64,000 nucleotides of DNA, taken from Pseudoalteromonas sp. S16_S37. Lineage in GTDB: Bacteria; Pseudomonadota; Gammaproteobacteria; Enterobacterales; Alteromonadaceae. Of this stretch, positions 54,500 to 63,520 are shown one piece after another. The stretch is from contig NZ_JAAUWV010000006.1 of NCBI RefSeq assembly GCF_014694405.1, forward strand, positions 1-64,000, written 5' to 3'. Under the pieces are notes generated by a model. The model was not told the origin of the DNA and did no database searches. It saw only the letters and a program-made list of their open reading frames with translations. How positions within the stretch are numbered: the stretch's first letter is position 1; every line of letters starts with the position of its first letter. A program made the position numbers and the translations under genes.

Positions 54500-55627
54500 A
54501 TGAAGATCTCCAGTAATTTTGACAGTGGCAATATTAAAGTGGTTTCCTTAAGTGAACCTCTTGATATCCAGCTAGAAATTAATAAAGACAATGAATCTGA
54601 TTTTTTTCAGTGGTTCCACTTTCGCCTCGAAAGTACTCCTTTCTTATCACACAAGTTGCACATTAATGGGTTAGATAAATCTGCATATCCAGAAGGGTGG
54701 GATGACTACCATGCGGTTGCCTCATATGACCGTCAAACTTGGTTTCGAGTACCGAGTAGGTTTGAAAATGGCAGTTTAATCATTGATTTTGAACCTGAGT
54801 ACGCGCATACCTACTTTGCTTACTTTACGCCATACAGCTATGAGCGCCATTTAGATTTACTATATTGGGCACAAAGTCATGATATATGTGAAATTGAAAC
54901 ACTAGGTGAAACGTTAGATGGGCGTGATATAAGTGTTTTAACGATTGGTGAACCAAGCGATGATAAAAAGCATATTTGGATCACCGCGCGTCAGCACCCA
55001 GGCGAAACAATGGCTGAATGGTTTGTAGAAGGTCTTTTGCACAAGTTGCTTGATGATGAAGACCCACACGCTGCAGCGCTGTTGTCTAAAGCTATATTCC
55101 ATATCGTGCCTAATATGAACCCAGATGGTAGTGTTAGGGGACATTTGCGCACGAACGCTGCGGGTGTTAACTTAAACCGCGAATGGCAAACGCCGAGCCT
55201 TGAAAAGTCACCTGAGGTTTATCATGCACTGAATAAAATGCGTGAAACAGGCCTTGATATGTACTTAGATATTCATGGTGACGAAGCCCTGCCATACAAT
55301 TTTGTAGCAGGTTCGGAAGGTATTCCAAGTTATGATGAGCGCCTCAAAGGGTTAGAAGATGACTTTAAGGCCGCATTATTAACGATTACGCCTGAGTTTC
55401 AAGATGAGTTTGGTTATGACAAAGATGCGCCGGGAGAAGCTAATCTGACGGTTGCATCAAACGCAGTCGGCGAGGAGTTTAAGGCTTTGGCCTATACCGT
55501 AGAAATGCCTTTTAAAGATAATGCGAATTTACCTGATCCATATTATGGTTGGTCAGACAGACGTTCGTACCAATTTGGACAAGACACACTTGCTGCAATT
55601 GTGAGTGTGGTTGATAAATTAAGATAA
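54500..55627 (+). CDS. M14 cytosolic-carboxypeptidase-like zinc peptidase
   Basis: A 375-residue peptidase of family M14. Residues 1-120 form the beta-sandwich typical of the cytosolic carboxypeptidase (CCP/M14D) group (QWFHFRLES, WFRVPSR). Zinc ligands are in the HPGE motif (His about 167, Glu 170) and His about 259 in LDIHGDE; the general-base Glu is in YTVEMPF near 335. NPDG and NLNRE are also conserved. Relatives remove C-terminal or branched Glu residues from proteins; the bacterial substrate is unknown. No signal peptide, so cytoplasmic. Confidence 0.9.
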   Translation: MKISSNFDSGNIKVVSLSEPLDIQLEINKDNESDFFQWFHFRLESTPFLSHKLHINGLDKSAYPEGWDDYHAVASYDRQTWFRVPSRFENGSLIIDFEPEYAHTYFAYFTPYSYERHLDLLYWAQSHDICEIETLGETLDGRDISVLTIGEPSDDKKHIWITARQHPGETMAEWFVEGLLHKLLDDEDPHAAALLSKAIFHIVPNMNPDGSVRGHLRTNAAGVNLNREWQTPSLEKSPEVYHALNKMRETGLDMYLDIHGDEALPYNFVAGSEGIPSYDERLKGLEDDFKAALLTITPEFQDEFGYDKDAPGEANLTVASNAVGEEFKALAYTVEMPFKDNANLPDPYYGWSDRRSYQFGQDTLAAIVSVVDKLR

Positions 55628-55639
55628 TAAACAAAAACA

Positions 55640-55669
55640 AAAAGCAACCCAGTACTGGGTTGCTTTTTA
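55640..55669 (+). terminator. Terminator after the M14 peptidase gene
   Basis: A perfect palindromic stem (AAAAGCAACCCAG / CTGGGTTGCTTTT) followed by T. It lies only 25 bp before the GTG start of the symporter. Confidence 0.85.
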
Positions 55670-55693
55670 CGTATAACAACAAGAGGATGAGTC

Positions 55694-57424
55694 GTGGATG
55701 CATTCGGACAGTTTCTAGATTTTATAGACAGCATTTTGGGGGGTTCCGCTTGGTTCCCGTATGTACTATTAGGGGTGGGGTTATTTTTCACAATCTACCT
55801 TAAGTTCCCTCAAGTCAGATACTTTAAACATGCTTGTAAAGTCGTAAGTGGTAAGTTTGACAAAAAAGGTCATGAAGGAGATACCACTCATTTCCAAGCA
55901 CTTGCAACTGCGTTATCTGGAACCGTGGGTACAGGTAACATTGGTGGTGTAGCTCTGGCTATTTCCATTGGTGGTCCAGCAGCCTTATTTTGGATGTGGA
56001 TGACTGCGTTTTTTGGTATGACGACTAAGTTTGTAGAAGTTACTTTATCGCACAAATACCGCGTAAAAACCGATGATGGCACGATGGCAGGTGGACCTAT
56101 GTACTACATGGATCGCCGCTTAAATATGAAGTGGTTAGCAATTTTGTTTGCTATCGCAACCGTTATTAGTTCTTTTGGTACGGGTAGTTTACCGCAAATA
56201 AACAACATAGCTCAGGGTATGGAAGCGACGTTTGGCATTGAGCCTTGGCACACCGGTGGTGTGTTATCCGTGTTGTTGGCATTGGTAATTTTAGGTGGGA
56301 TCAAACGTATTGCAGCGATTACTTCACGTATCGTGCCTCTTATGGCGGCGGTTTATATTGTCGGTGCGTTGGGTGTTATTTTGTATAACTTCGCAAATAT
56401 TGGACCGTCTTTTGCTGCTGTATTTACAAACGCGTTTACAGGTTCAGCGGCAGCAGGGGGCTTCCTTGGTGCATCGTTTGCCTATGCATTTAACCGAGGT
56501 GTAAACCGTGGTTTATTTTCTAACGAAGCGGGTCAAGGTTCTGCCCCAATTGCTCACGCGTCGGCAAAAGCGGACGAACCCGTGTCGGAAGGTATGGTGT
56601 CAATCCTTGAACCGTTTATCGATACTATCATTATTTGTACGTTGACAGGTTTGGTGATTTTATCTTCAGGTGTATGGACTGAAAAGTTTGACACTCAATT
56701 CGAGCGTTCGTCCATGACCATCATTCAAGGTCAATACAATGAAGACAACGAACAACAAAGACAAGCTTTGTACCAATACCTTAATGGCGGCAAAGAACAT
56801 TCAGTTGAATTGTACAACGGCAATATTGAGGTAGAAAAAGGCAAAGCACTCGTTAATGACTTTACGATTATTCATTCTCGCTCAATTGGTGAAGATATTC
56901 GTTTTGGTATTACAGAGCGCCACGTTTACACAGGAACCGTTGAAGTTAAAGACGGTAAATTAGTTGACGATAGCATTAGTATTCGTGGTAAATCACTGGT
57001 GCATTCAGCAGAGCTAACAACCAAAGCCTTTACACGTGGTTTCTTTGGTGACAATGGTCAGTATATTGTGTCGATTGGTTTGTTAATGTTCGCATTTTCA
57101 ACCGCGATTGCCTGGTCATACTATGGTGACCGAGCAATGATTTACTTATTGGGCAGTCGCTCGGTAATGCCTTATCGTGTTTTCTATGTTGCAGGTTTCT
57201 TTTGGGCGTCATTTGCTGATACCACGTTGGTGTGGAAGCTTGCCGCGGTTGCAATCGTTGTGATGACGCTGCCAAACTTATTCGGTATTTTCTTATTACG
57301 TAAAGAAATGAAAGAATCAGTTGATGACTATTGGGAAAAATTTAACCGCGAACACGGTGCGCAATCGCAAAGTGCCAAAAAAGGTGACGATAAAAGCAGC
57401 ATGCGTGTAAACGAATCGAATTGA
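55694..57424 (+). CDS. Alanine/glycine:cation symporter (AGCS) with large insert
   Basis: A 576-residue sodium-coupled amino-acid symporter. Family motifs: [25 protein letters not shown], and the [20 protein letters not shown] block near residue 270. Usual length is 450-500 residues; here about 100 extra, hydrophilic residues (roughly 330-440, between GVWTEKF and the helix starting GQYIVSIGL) interrupt the loop before a late helix. The insert is acidic and beta-like and its frame is clean. Start GTG with AGAGGATGA. It probably imports alanine or glycine; the insert may form a soluble domain. Confidence 0.9.
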   Translation: MDAFGQFLDFIDSILGGSAWFPYVLLGVGLFFTIYLKFPQVRYFKHACKVVSGKFDKKGHEGDTTHFQALATALSGTVGTGNIGGVALAISIGGPAALFWMWMTAFFGMTTKFVEVTLSHKYRVKTDDGTMAGGPMYYMDRRLNMKWLAILFAIATVISSFGTGSLPQINNIAQGMEATFGIEPWHTGGVLSVLLALVILGGIKRIAAITSRIVPLMAAVYIVGALGVILYNFANIGPSFAAVFTNAFTGSAAAGGFLGASFAYAFNRGVNRGLFSNEAGQGSAPIAHASAKADEPVSEGMVSILEPFIDTIIICTLTGLVILSSGVWTEKFDTQFERSSMTIIQGQYNEDNEQQRQALYQYLNGGKEHSVELYNGNIEVEKGKALVNDFTIIHSRSIGEDIRFGITERHVYTGTVEVKDGKLVDDSISIRGKSLVHSAELTTKAFTRGFFGDNGQYIVSIGLLMFAFSTAIAWSYYGDRAMIYLLGSRSVMPYRVFYVAGFFWASFADTTLVWKLAAVAIVVMTLPNLFGIFLLRKEMKESVDDYWEKFNREHGAQSQSAKKGDDKSSMRVNESN

Positions 57425-57456
57425 ACAAAGACATTCGATTAGAAAACAAGTAAAAT

Positions 57457-57480
57457 AGCGCCCACATTGGGCGCTTTTTT
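57457..57480 (+). terminator. Terminator after the AGCS symporter gene
   Basis: An 8-bp stem (AGCGCCCA / TGGGCGCT) with a 3-nt loop and TTTTTT. Confidence 0.88.
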
Positions 57481-57501
57481 GTAGCATTTGGAGAGTTTTT
57501 T

Positions 57502-57828
57502 ATGGCAATTGTACAATGTCCCGGTTGTAGCAAATCTATTTCAAACAAAAGTACGGTATGCCCGCATTGCCAACTGCAGTTAAAAGAGATGACGGCAGAG
57601 CAAATTGAACGCCTTGCAAATAAACAGCGTATCAGTAAACAGCAAAAGTTTATGAACCACTCATTTTTAGCGTTGATTTTATTTTTAGGTGGTTTTTTGT
57701 ATATGTATTGGCGTCAACCTGAACCAGATTCTGTACAAATGATGGCGGCTCAAGGCGCTATTGCTGTAGGTTGCGTGTGGTACTTGGTTAACCGTGTAAT
57801 TTTGATTTACTTGAAAAAGAAAAAGTAG
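57502..57828 (+). CDS. Zinc-ribbon membrane protein
   Basis: A 108-residue protein. Residues 6-24 form a zinc ribbon with two CxxC pairs (CPGC and CPHC). Two hydrophobic helices follow (about 53-70 and 80-100), ending in a Lys-rich tail. Small zinc-ribbon plus transmembrane proteins of this kind are of unknown function. It is two bases upstream of the DUF1315 gene and probably in one operon with the DUF349 gene. Confidence 0.82.
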   Translation: MAIVQCPGCSKSISNKSTVCPHCQLQLKEMTAEQIERLANKQRISKQQKFMNHSFLALILFLGGFLYMYWRQPEPDSVQMMAAQGAIAVGCVWYLVNRVILIYLKKKK

Positions 57829-57830
57829 CG

Positions 57831-58112
57831 ATGAATATAGATAATTTGGTAAATAGCATTACTCCAGACGTCTTTGAGCGTTTGCAATATGGGGCATCAA
57901 CAGGCAAGTGGCCAGATGGTACTCCGCTTAGTGAAGCTCAAAAAGCGCAGACTTTGCAATTGGTTATGCTATATCAATCTAAAGTCGCCAAAAGTGACGA
58001 GCAGTTTACGATAAATGAGCGTGGCGAAATGGTTCAAAAATCAAAGCGTGAGTTACAACAAGAATTTAAATCTCAAAACGAAATAGCTAGGTTCAGCGAA
58101 AATGATCTTTAA
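57831..58112 (+). CDS. DUF1315 (YeaC-like) protein
   Basis: A 93-residue protein of the DUF1315 family, with the conserved start VFERLQYGASTGKWPDGTPLSEAQK and a charged C-terminal helix. Function unknown. It overlaps the DUF349 gene by 11 bp, indicating translational coupling. Confidence 0.87.
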   Translation: MNIDNLVNSITPDVFERLQYGASTGKWPDGTPLSEAQKAQTLQLVMLYQSKVAKSDEQFTINERGEMVQKSKRELQQEFKSQNEIARFSENDL

Positions 58113-60783
58113 ACACCTTTTTACCCCGAAATGGAAGCACCCAAAAGCGGCAGTGCGCCTAGCCGCAGTTGATAAACTAGATACAGGGAAGGACGCTGAG
58201 GCATTGCATGCATTAGCGCTGCAAGATAGCTCAGCTGAGATCCGTAAAAAAGCACTGCATAAAGTTAACGATCTCGTGTTGTGGTGGCAAGCATATAAGC
58301 AAGATCAAAGCCTAAAAGAGTTAGCTGAGCAGCACATTAGCAGTGCGGTATTGAACGAGAATGAAAACTTATCGGATGATATTCGCAGTGAATATATCGA
58401 TAAATATGCGCCAACCAAACTGTTAGAAAAGCTCGCTTTTAGTGAAAAAGAAACACAAACAAGAGTTAAGCTGTTAAAGCGCTTAGCCAATGCAAAATTA
58501 ATAGAACGGGCATTTAAAGAAGGTGCTGAGCCTCTGCAAATAGCGCTATTACCATTAATTGAGCAATACCAACTAGATAAAGCTGTACTTAAAAGTGCCA
58601 ATGGCGCTGCCCTTAGCGAAATCCAAAATAGACTAGAGCACCAGCGTTTAGCAAAAGAAATGCCAAAGCAGGTGCAACAACAAACGAAGATGGTGCTGGC
58701 AAAGTTAAACGCACTGAGAGAAAAGTCCGATTATCAAGGTGTTGATGAGCAAGCTAAAGCACTATTACTGCAGTGGCAAGAGATTGAGTTAAAGTGGCTT
58801 GACGAAGAAGAAATGAAGGTAGTTGATGATAAATTTGCCCTTATCAATCAAAAGTTGGCAGTGCACTTAGCAAAACTAGAAAATGACTTTGATGCGCAGC
58901 AAGCCAAAGCGCAGGCATTACAAGCTAAAGAGCAGGCTATTTTGCAATTGAGCGACGCTTATAACGCGCTTGAGCGACAACTAACAGAGGCTGTTGCGTC
59001 GCTAGATGAAAATAAAAATCAACAGCTTGAGTCAAAGGTCAGTGAACTAAAGAGTCAAATTGAAGGCAGTGAATTTAGCCAAACGGGCGAGTTAGTTTTA
59101 CTTAACAAACAGCTTTTGCAGCTTGAACAGCAACTGCATCAAATTCCAGATTTAGTAGGCGCAAACAAACGGATGCAAGAGTCGCTAGCAGCGCTTGAGC
59201 AAATTGTGCCTACCACTGAGGTGGCTCAGCTAGACGATACGCTGGTGCAACAAAAGCAAGCTTACGAGCAATGTAAAGAAGTATTACGTCAACTACCTGC
59301 CAGTTTACATAAACCTGCGTCTGAGCGTTTACATGCGCTAAGTAAGCAGTTTAAGCAAGCTATGGCAGCGCTTATCGATGAGCAGCAAAGCCAACTTAAA
59401 CAAGCCAGACGTAAGGGCAAAGATGTTCAAAGATTGCTAGACCAAGGTCGCTTTAATGTTGCTTTTGGCGTGTTTAATGGCTTTTTGGAGCACTATGAAA
59501 AACTCACACCAAATAATCAGCAGCAATTAGAAAAGCTTCATACGAGCTTAAATGAAGCACTAACAGAAGTACGCGACTGGCAAAAATATGCCGCGACGCC
59601 TAAGCGCGCAGAGCTATTGGCAAAACTCGATGAAAAGCTTGCTGAGACGGACATTGATCCTAAGCAACGTGCTAAAGATGTAAAACTACTTCGAGTGCGT
59701 TGGAATGAGTTAGGGCGTATCGATACTGAAGAAGAAAAAGCACAAGCAGAGCAATTTGATAAAAAAATTGAACTGTTATTTGCGCCGTGTCGTGAGTTCT
59801 TCGCAGAGCAAGAACAACAAAGGGAAGAAGCAAAGCAAGCGCGCACTCAAATTATCGAGCAAATGCAAGCACTTGCCCAGCAAGATATGCAATCTGACGG
59901 TTTTGATTGGCGTCAGTTTGAAGCTCAGTTCAACCGCTTATTAAAGCAGTGGCGTACATCGGGTAGTGTTGATGGTGCAGTATACAAAACACTGAGTGCT
60001 GAGTATAAGACTCATCATAATGCCGTGAATGAACGCTTAAAATCGTATCATAAGGCCAATGCTAAACTAAAACAGCAGTTAGTTGACCAAGCGCAACAAC
60101 AACTTGAGTCAGATGATTTGGCGCAAGCGTGTGAGCAGTTAAAAACGCTGCAAAAACAGTGGCAAACAATCGGCTTTGCAGGGTCTAAACAAGAGCACGC
60201 CCTGTGGCAGAATTTTAGAGCGTATAACGATGCCGTATTTGCAAAGCGCAGTGAGCAGTTTGAACAGCAAAAGCAGCAGCAATTTGTGCAAGAATCTGAG
60301 CAGCAAGCTCAGTTGGATGCATTTGCCTCTGTGTTGCACAACGATTTATCAGAGTTACAGCTTGAGCAGTTAGGCAACGAGGTTTCACAGTTGCAATTGT
60401 TGCCAAGTATGAAAAAGTTACAAGCTGCTTTGCTTGATAAAATAGCGCAACTACAGCAAAAGCTTTTGGTTAAAAAAGATCAGCAGAAGTACGATGAATT
60501 GATTTTAGCACTAGAGCAAGGATCTGAGTTGCCAAGTCAGTGGTTACAAGGCGCCAAAGTAAACGAGCTGAGTGCACATCAGCTTCTTTTACGTCTTGAA
60601 ATTATTGCTGATATTGATACGCCTGAGGCTGATAAATCACAACGTATGGTTGAGCAGGTAGCGTTATTGGATGCTAAATTACAAGGTGCTCAAGTGAGTT
60701 TTGAGCAGTGCTTAAGCGAGTATTTGAGTGCTTATAGCAGTCAAATAGATAGCGCTCGGTTACTAACAGTGTTAAAACGATAA
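58102..60783 (+). CDS. DUF349 coiled-coil protein
   Basis: An 893-residue, largely helical, Gln/Lys/Leu-rich protein. Several DUF349 repeats can be recognised, for example around residues 185-255 (LLLQWQEIELKW), 545-610 (LLRVRWNELGRID) and 610-700 (RLLKQWRTSG; QWQTIGFAG), each with a Trp-centred helical motif. The N-terminal part (PKAAVRLAAVDKL) looks like HEAT-type repeats. Function is unknown; long coiled coils suggest a scaffold or nucleic-acid partner. Last gene of the zinc-ribbon/DUF1315/DUF349 cluster. Confidence 0.85.
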   Translation: MIFKHLFTPKWKHPKAAVRLAAVDKLDTGKDAEALHALALQDSSAEIRKKALHKVNDLVLWWQAYKQDQSLKELAEQHISSAVLNENENLSDDIRSEYIDKYAPTKLLEKLAFSEKETQTRVKLLKRLANAKLIERAFKEGAEPLQIALLPLIEQYQLDKAVLKSANGAALSEIQNRLEHQRLAKEMPKQVQQQTKMVLAKLNALREKSDYQGVDEQAKALLLQWQEIELKWLDEEEMKVVDDKFALINQKLAVHLAKLENDFDAQQAKAQALQAKEQAILQLSDAYNALERQLTEAVASLDENKNQQLESKVSELKSQIEGSEFSQTGELVLLNKQLLQLEQQLHQIPDLVGANKRMQESLAALEQIVPTTEVAQLDDTLVQQKQAYEQCKEVLRQLPASLHKPASERLHALSKQFKQAMAALIDEQQSQLKQARRKGKDVQRLLDQGRFNVAFGVFNGFLEHYEKLTPNNQQQLEKLHTSLNEALTEVRDWQKYAATPKRAELLAKLDEKLAETDIDPKQRAKDVKLLRVRWNELGRIDTEEEKAQAEQFDKKIELLFAPCREFFAEQEQQREEAKQARTQIIEQMQALAQQDMQSDGFDWRQFEAQFNRLLKQWRTSGSVDGAVYKTLSAEYKTHHNAVNERLKSYHKANAKLKQQLVDQAQQQLESDDLAQACEQLKTLQKQWQTIGFAGSKQEHALWQNFRAYNDAVFAKRSEQFEQQKQQQFVQESEQQAQLDAFASVLHNDLSELQLEQLGNEVSQLQLLPSMKKLQAALLDKIAQLQQKLLVKKDQQKYDELILALEQGSELPSQWLQGAKVNELSAHQLLLRLEIIADIDTPEADKSQRMVEQVALLDAKLQGAQVSFEQCLSEYLSAYSSQIDSARLLTVLKR

Positions 60784-60807
60784 GCGATTTTAACTATTAA
60801 AACATAA

Positions 60808-60838
60808 AAAAATCCGATGCAGTGCATCGGATTTTTTA
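60808..60838 (+). terminator. Terminator after the DUF349 gene
   Basis: A long perfect stem (AAAATCCGATGCA / TGCATCGGATTTT) with T tract. The A-rich 5' side also gives T on the minus strand. Confidence 0.88.
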
Positions 60839-61000
60839 TTTTCAACTCTAAAAACCTATTGGAGTAAGTGCTTTAGAGCCGAACATTAAGCAATGAAGGT
60901 AGTGGGGACATTACCTTATCCAGAGTTAGGGCAATATGGACTCTTCATTGTGTTTAAAATAAGTATCTAAGCCGCAGCTTTTAGCTATGTGTGCCGAGGC

Positions 61001-61429
61001 TCACTTTACTGACAGTTCTACTGCAATATTGCCACGTGTTGCATTAGAGTAAGGGCATACTTGATGTGCTTTATCAACAAGTTGCTGCGCATCTTCTTTA
61101 TTCATGTTGGGGATAGATACCACAAGTTTTACGGCAATGCCAAATCCACCTTCAATCGGACCAATATCTACTTGCGAGTTAATTGCTGTATCAGCGGGTA
61201 ATGATTGCTTATTTTGACCTGCAACAAACTTTAAAGCGCCGATAAAACAAGCTGCATAACCTGCGGCAAATAGCTGCTCAGGGTTAGTGCCTTGACCATC
61301 ATCACCGCCTAACCCTTTAGGTGTTGAGAGTTTAACATCTAAACGGCCATCATTTGATTTAGCTGTGCCTTCACGACCACCAGTTGCTGTTGCATACGCT
61401 GAGTAAGCGATAGCTTGTAATTGGTTCAT
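61001..61429 (-). CDS. ohr: Organic hydroperoxide resistance protein Ohr
   Basis: A 142-residue OsmC/Ohr-family peroxidase that reduces organic hydroperoxides using a dithiol pair, usually recycled by lipoylated proteins. The catalytic cysteines are at 61 (YAACFIGAL) and 125 (HQVCPYSNA), the positions typical of Ohr. Length is standard. It is divergent from the MarR-type gene ohrR, with two candidate operators in between. Confidence 0.95.
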   Translation of the reverse strand: MNQLQAIAYSAYATATGGREGTAKSNDGRLDVKLSTPKGLGGDDGQGTNPEQLFAAGYAACFIGALKFVAGQNKQSLPADTAINSQVDIGPIEGGFGIAVKLVVSIPNMNKEDAQQLVDKAHQVCPYSNATRGNIAVELSVK

Positions 61430-61450
61430 AATTTTCTCCCAGTAATTTAG

Positions 61451-61462
61451 TTTGTATGCAAA
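61451..61462. promoter_or_regulatory. Candidate OhrR operator 1 (TTTGTATGCAAA)
   Basis: An imperfect palindrome just upstream of ohr. A near copy lies at 61494-61507, between the divergent genes. Confidence 0.6.
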
Positions 61463-61493
61463 GTATATTGTGGGGTAAATAGATTTGCAAATA

Positions 61494-61507
61494 TTTTGTG
61501 TGCAAAA
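61494..61507. promoter_or_regulatory. Candidate OhrR operator 2 (TTTTGTGTGCAAAA)
   Basis: The inverted-repeat core TTTGTRTGCAAA is shared with 61451-61462, about four helical turns away. It lies before ohrR, so could mediate autoregulation. Confidence 0.6.
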
Positions 61508-61532
61508 TAAAATATTGATAGAGGTATGGACG

Positions 61533-61961
61533 ATGAATGAAGATTATTTAAAACTAGAAAACCAGCTGTGCCACAGGCTATATATGGCCTCAAATGGCAT
61601 AGTTAGAAGCTATCGGCCTTTGCTAGAGGCAATCGAATTAACTTATCCACAGTACGTGGTGATGATGGCAATGTGGGAGCATAAAAAACTTACGATTGCA
61701 CAACTACTTGAAAAGACGGCGATAGATGGCGGGGCGATGACGCTTATTTTAAAAAAGATGATGGCTAAGTCTCTACTAGATATTGTTAAAGACGAACAGG
61801 ATAAGCGCAAAAAATGGGTGATTCTTACGCCTCAGGGGGATGCGCTAAAGGCGCTCGCTTTGACAATTCCAAGTAAAATTCGTTGCAGTTTTCCTAGTTT
61901 AACAGTTGATGATCTGGCTAATCTTACCAAGTTACTCGATAAGCTATTAGTGGAGATGTAA
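61533..61961 (+). CDS. ohrR: MarR-family organic peroxide sensor OhrR
   Basis: A 142-residue winged-helix repressor. The sensing cysteine lies in ENQLCHRLYMAS (Cys13), the position of the reactive Cys in OhrR. The DNA-binding part includes LTIAQLLEKTAIDGGAMTLILKKM and the wing KDEQDKRKKWVILT. The ATG at 61533 is used (AGAGG upstream); the frame is open 16 codons earlier into the operator region. Oxidation by organic peroxide should release repression of ohr. Confidence 0.92.
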   Translation: MNEDYLKLENQLCHRLYMASNGIVRSYRPLLEAIELTYPQYVVMMAMWEHKKLTIAQLLEKTAIDGGAMTLILKKMMAKSLLDIVKDEQDKRKKWVILTPQGDALKALALTIPSKIRCSFPSLTVDDLANLTKLLDKLLVEM

Positions 61962-62180
61962 GGCGAAGATAAGCAAGGGGAGTGTGTAATACGTATTAGC
62001 ACAATATCTATCCTGCGTTCTACAAAGCTCGGACGGCAAGGTTGTTGACGTTCAATTTTAGTTGAACGGCGTTTATTATTTATACATACTAGTTCACTCT
62101 GGTGGTAAGAGGTCTAATATGAACTGCATTGCTTAGCAATTGTTGTTCATTAAGTTCTTAGACAATGGAGTGAAAGAAGA

Positions 62181-63245
62181 ATGAATAGAAAGAATAGAGT
62201 GGTTTTGTGTGTTGTTTTGAGCTTACTCGTTGCTTGGTTAGTAAGTGACAATGAGCAAACAGATATGGGTGAGCAGTTACAAAAGGAGGTTGCCAAGGAA
62301 AATATACCAAAGACGCTGCAATCAAACCCTATTGAGGCACCAACAGTTAAAAAAGAATTAGAAACAGCACAAGCTTCCGTACAAATTGCAACGCAGTTAA
62401 GTGAGGCAGCCCAACATGTCGCTACCCAATACGAACAAGCTTTGAAATATCCACCTTACTCTCAACCTTTGTCCGTGCATGATGAAGACAGATTAAAGCC
62501 TAATTACTTTTATCCAGTTAGCAGTGTCATTGAGGGAAGTGAGCAGCCGTTGAGTATCAAACTTACAAAATATCGCCATGTTTACCCAGAAGATATTGTT
62601 GTAGAAGTGACGGGACCTAACTTAAAGCAAGTAGACCTTCAGTTGTTAGATGTAGACACGAAAAGGCAATATGCTTCAACACGTATGCTGCAAAGCCCTT
62701 TTGAAACAAGTTTTAAGGGCAGTAAAGAGTTGCCTAGAAATGTGCAGATTATTGCTATGGCAAAGCTTGATAACAAGGAAATACCGCTGGTTGCACAGTT
62801 TCAATATATGCAGCCAAGTGCGAAGGTGATCTCCGTCGATAGTGTGTATGCAAGAGCTGACAATATGCTCATTGATGTGAGTCTACAGGTTACAAACCCA
62901 GGTATATATCGTTTGCGGGCAAACCTTTTTACAGATTCTAACCTGCCTCTAGCACATTTAGTCAGTAAGAAAAAGCTATCTAAGGGGCTGCAAACGCTCA
63001 CCTTGCAGGCACACTGGTCGGTATTAAACCCTCAAGCTACACAAATGCGGCTGTCCGGATTTACTGTGGAGCGTATGTCGCCAAGCCCCACTGAACCAAG
63101 TATCTATGGAACGAGTGATATAAAGTCATATGATATAACTGACTTTTCATACGACAGCCTACAGCAGCTTCCCTATCAAGTATCAGCAAAAGAAAAGCAA
63201 AGCTTAGAGTTTTTGCGTCAGCTAGCAAAAAGTGGCGAACTGTAA
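62181..63245 (+). CDS. Membrane-anchored or exported protein of unknown function
   Basis: A 354-residue protein with an N-terminal hydrophobic segment (VVLCVVLSLLVAWLV), then a helical, Glu/Gln/Ala-rich linker (about 25-95) and two beta-rich halves (about 95-215 and 215-300) that look like immunoglobulin-like sandwiches (VIVVEVTGPNL; VSLQVTNPGIYRL). The C-terminal 50 residues are polar. No family recognised. It is followed after 275 bp by a secreted hydrolase; a chaperone or accessory role for that enzyme is possible but speculative. GGAG precedes the ATG. Confidence 0.6.
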   Translation: MNRKNRVVLCVVLSLLVAWLVSDNEQTDMGEQLQKEVAKENIPKTLQSNPIEAPTVKKELETAQASVQIATQLSEAAQHVATQYEQALKYPPYSQPLSVHDEDRLKPNYFYPVSSVIEGSEQPLSIKLTKYRHVYPEDIVVEVTGPNLKQVDLQLLDVDTKRQYASTRMLQSPFETSFKGSKELPRNVQIIAMAKLDNKEIPLVAQFQYMQPSAKVISVDSVYARADNMLIDVSLQVTNPGIYRLRANLFTDSNLPLAHLVSKKKLSKGLQTLTLQAHWSVLNPQATQMRLSGFTVERMSPSPTEPSIYGTSDIKSYDITDFSYDSLQQLPYQVSAKEKQSLEFLRQLAKSGEL

Positions 63246-63520
63246 CTCACTTAGATGGTTTAGATTGTTAGATATTGTTTTAGGAACGTAATCATCTGGT
63301 TGGTTTTTATGAACTTTTTATAATTGCAACTGACTAGCTATTTGATTGATTTATAAAATTAAAATAATTGTTTATAGGAAAGTTAGTACATAAAATAGAT
63401 AAATATGTAAAGTTAATGTTGAGTTTTGTGCGTTTGTTAAACATACTGAAATTGCTCAGTGATACGAGGTCTGATGTCTGGGTGCTTAAACCAATAACAA
63501 GTATTTACTCAGGAGTTTAA

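Noticed and set aside
61987..61998. Palindrome TAATACGTATTA sharing the ATACGTAT core of the maltodextrin operators
   Set aside because: The outer TG...CA positions that define the three maltodextrin sites are not in register, the next gene starts 180 bp away and is unrelated to sugars. Probably chance.
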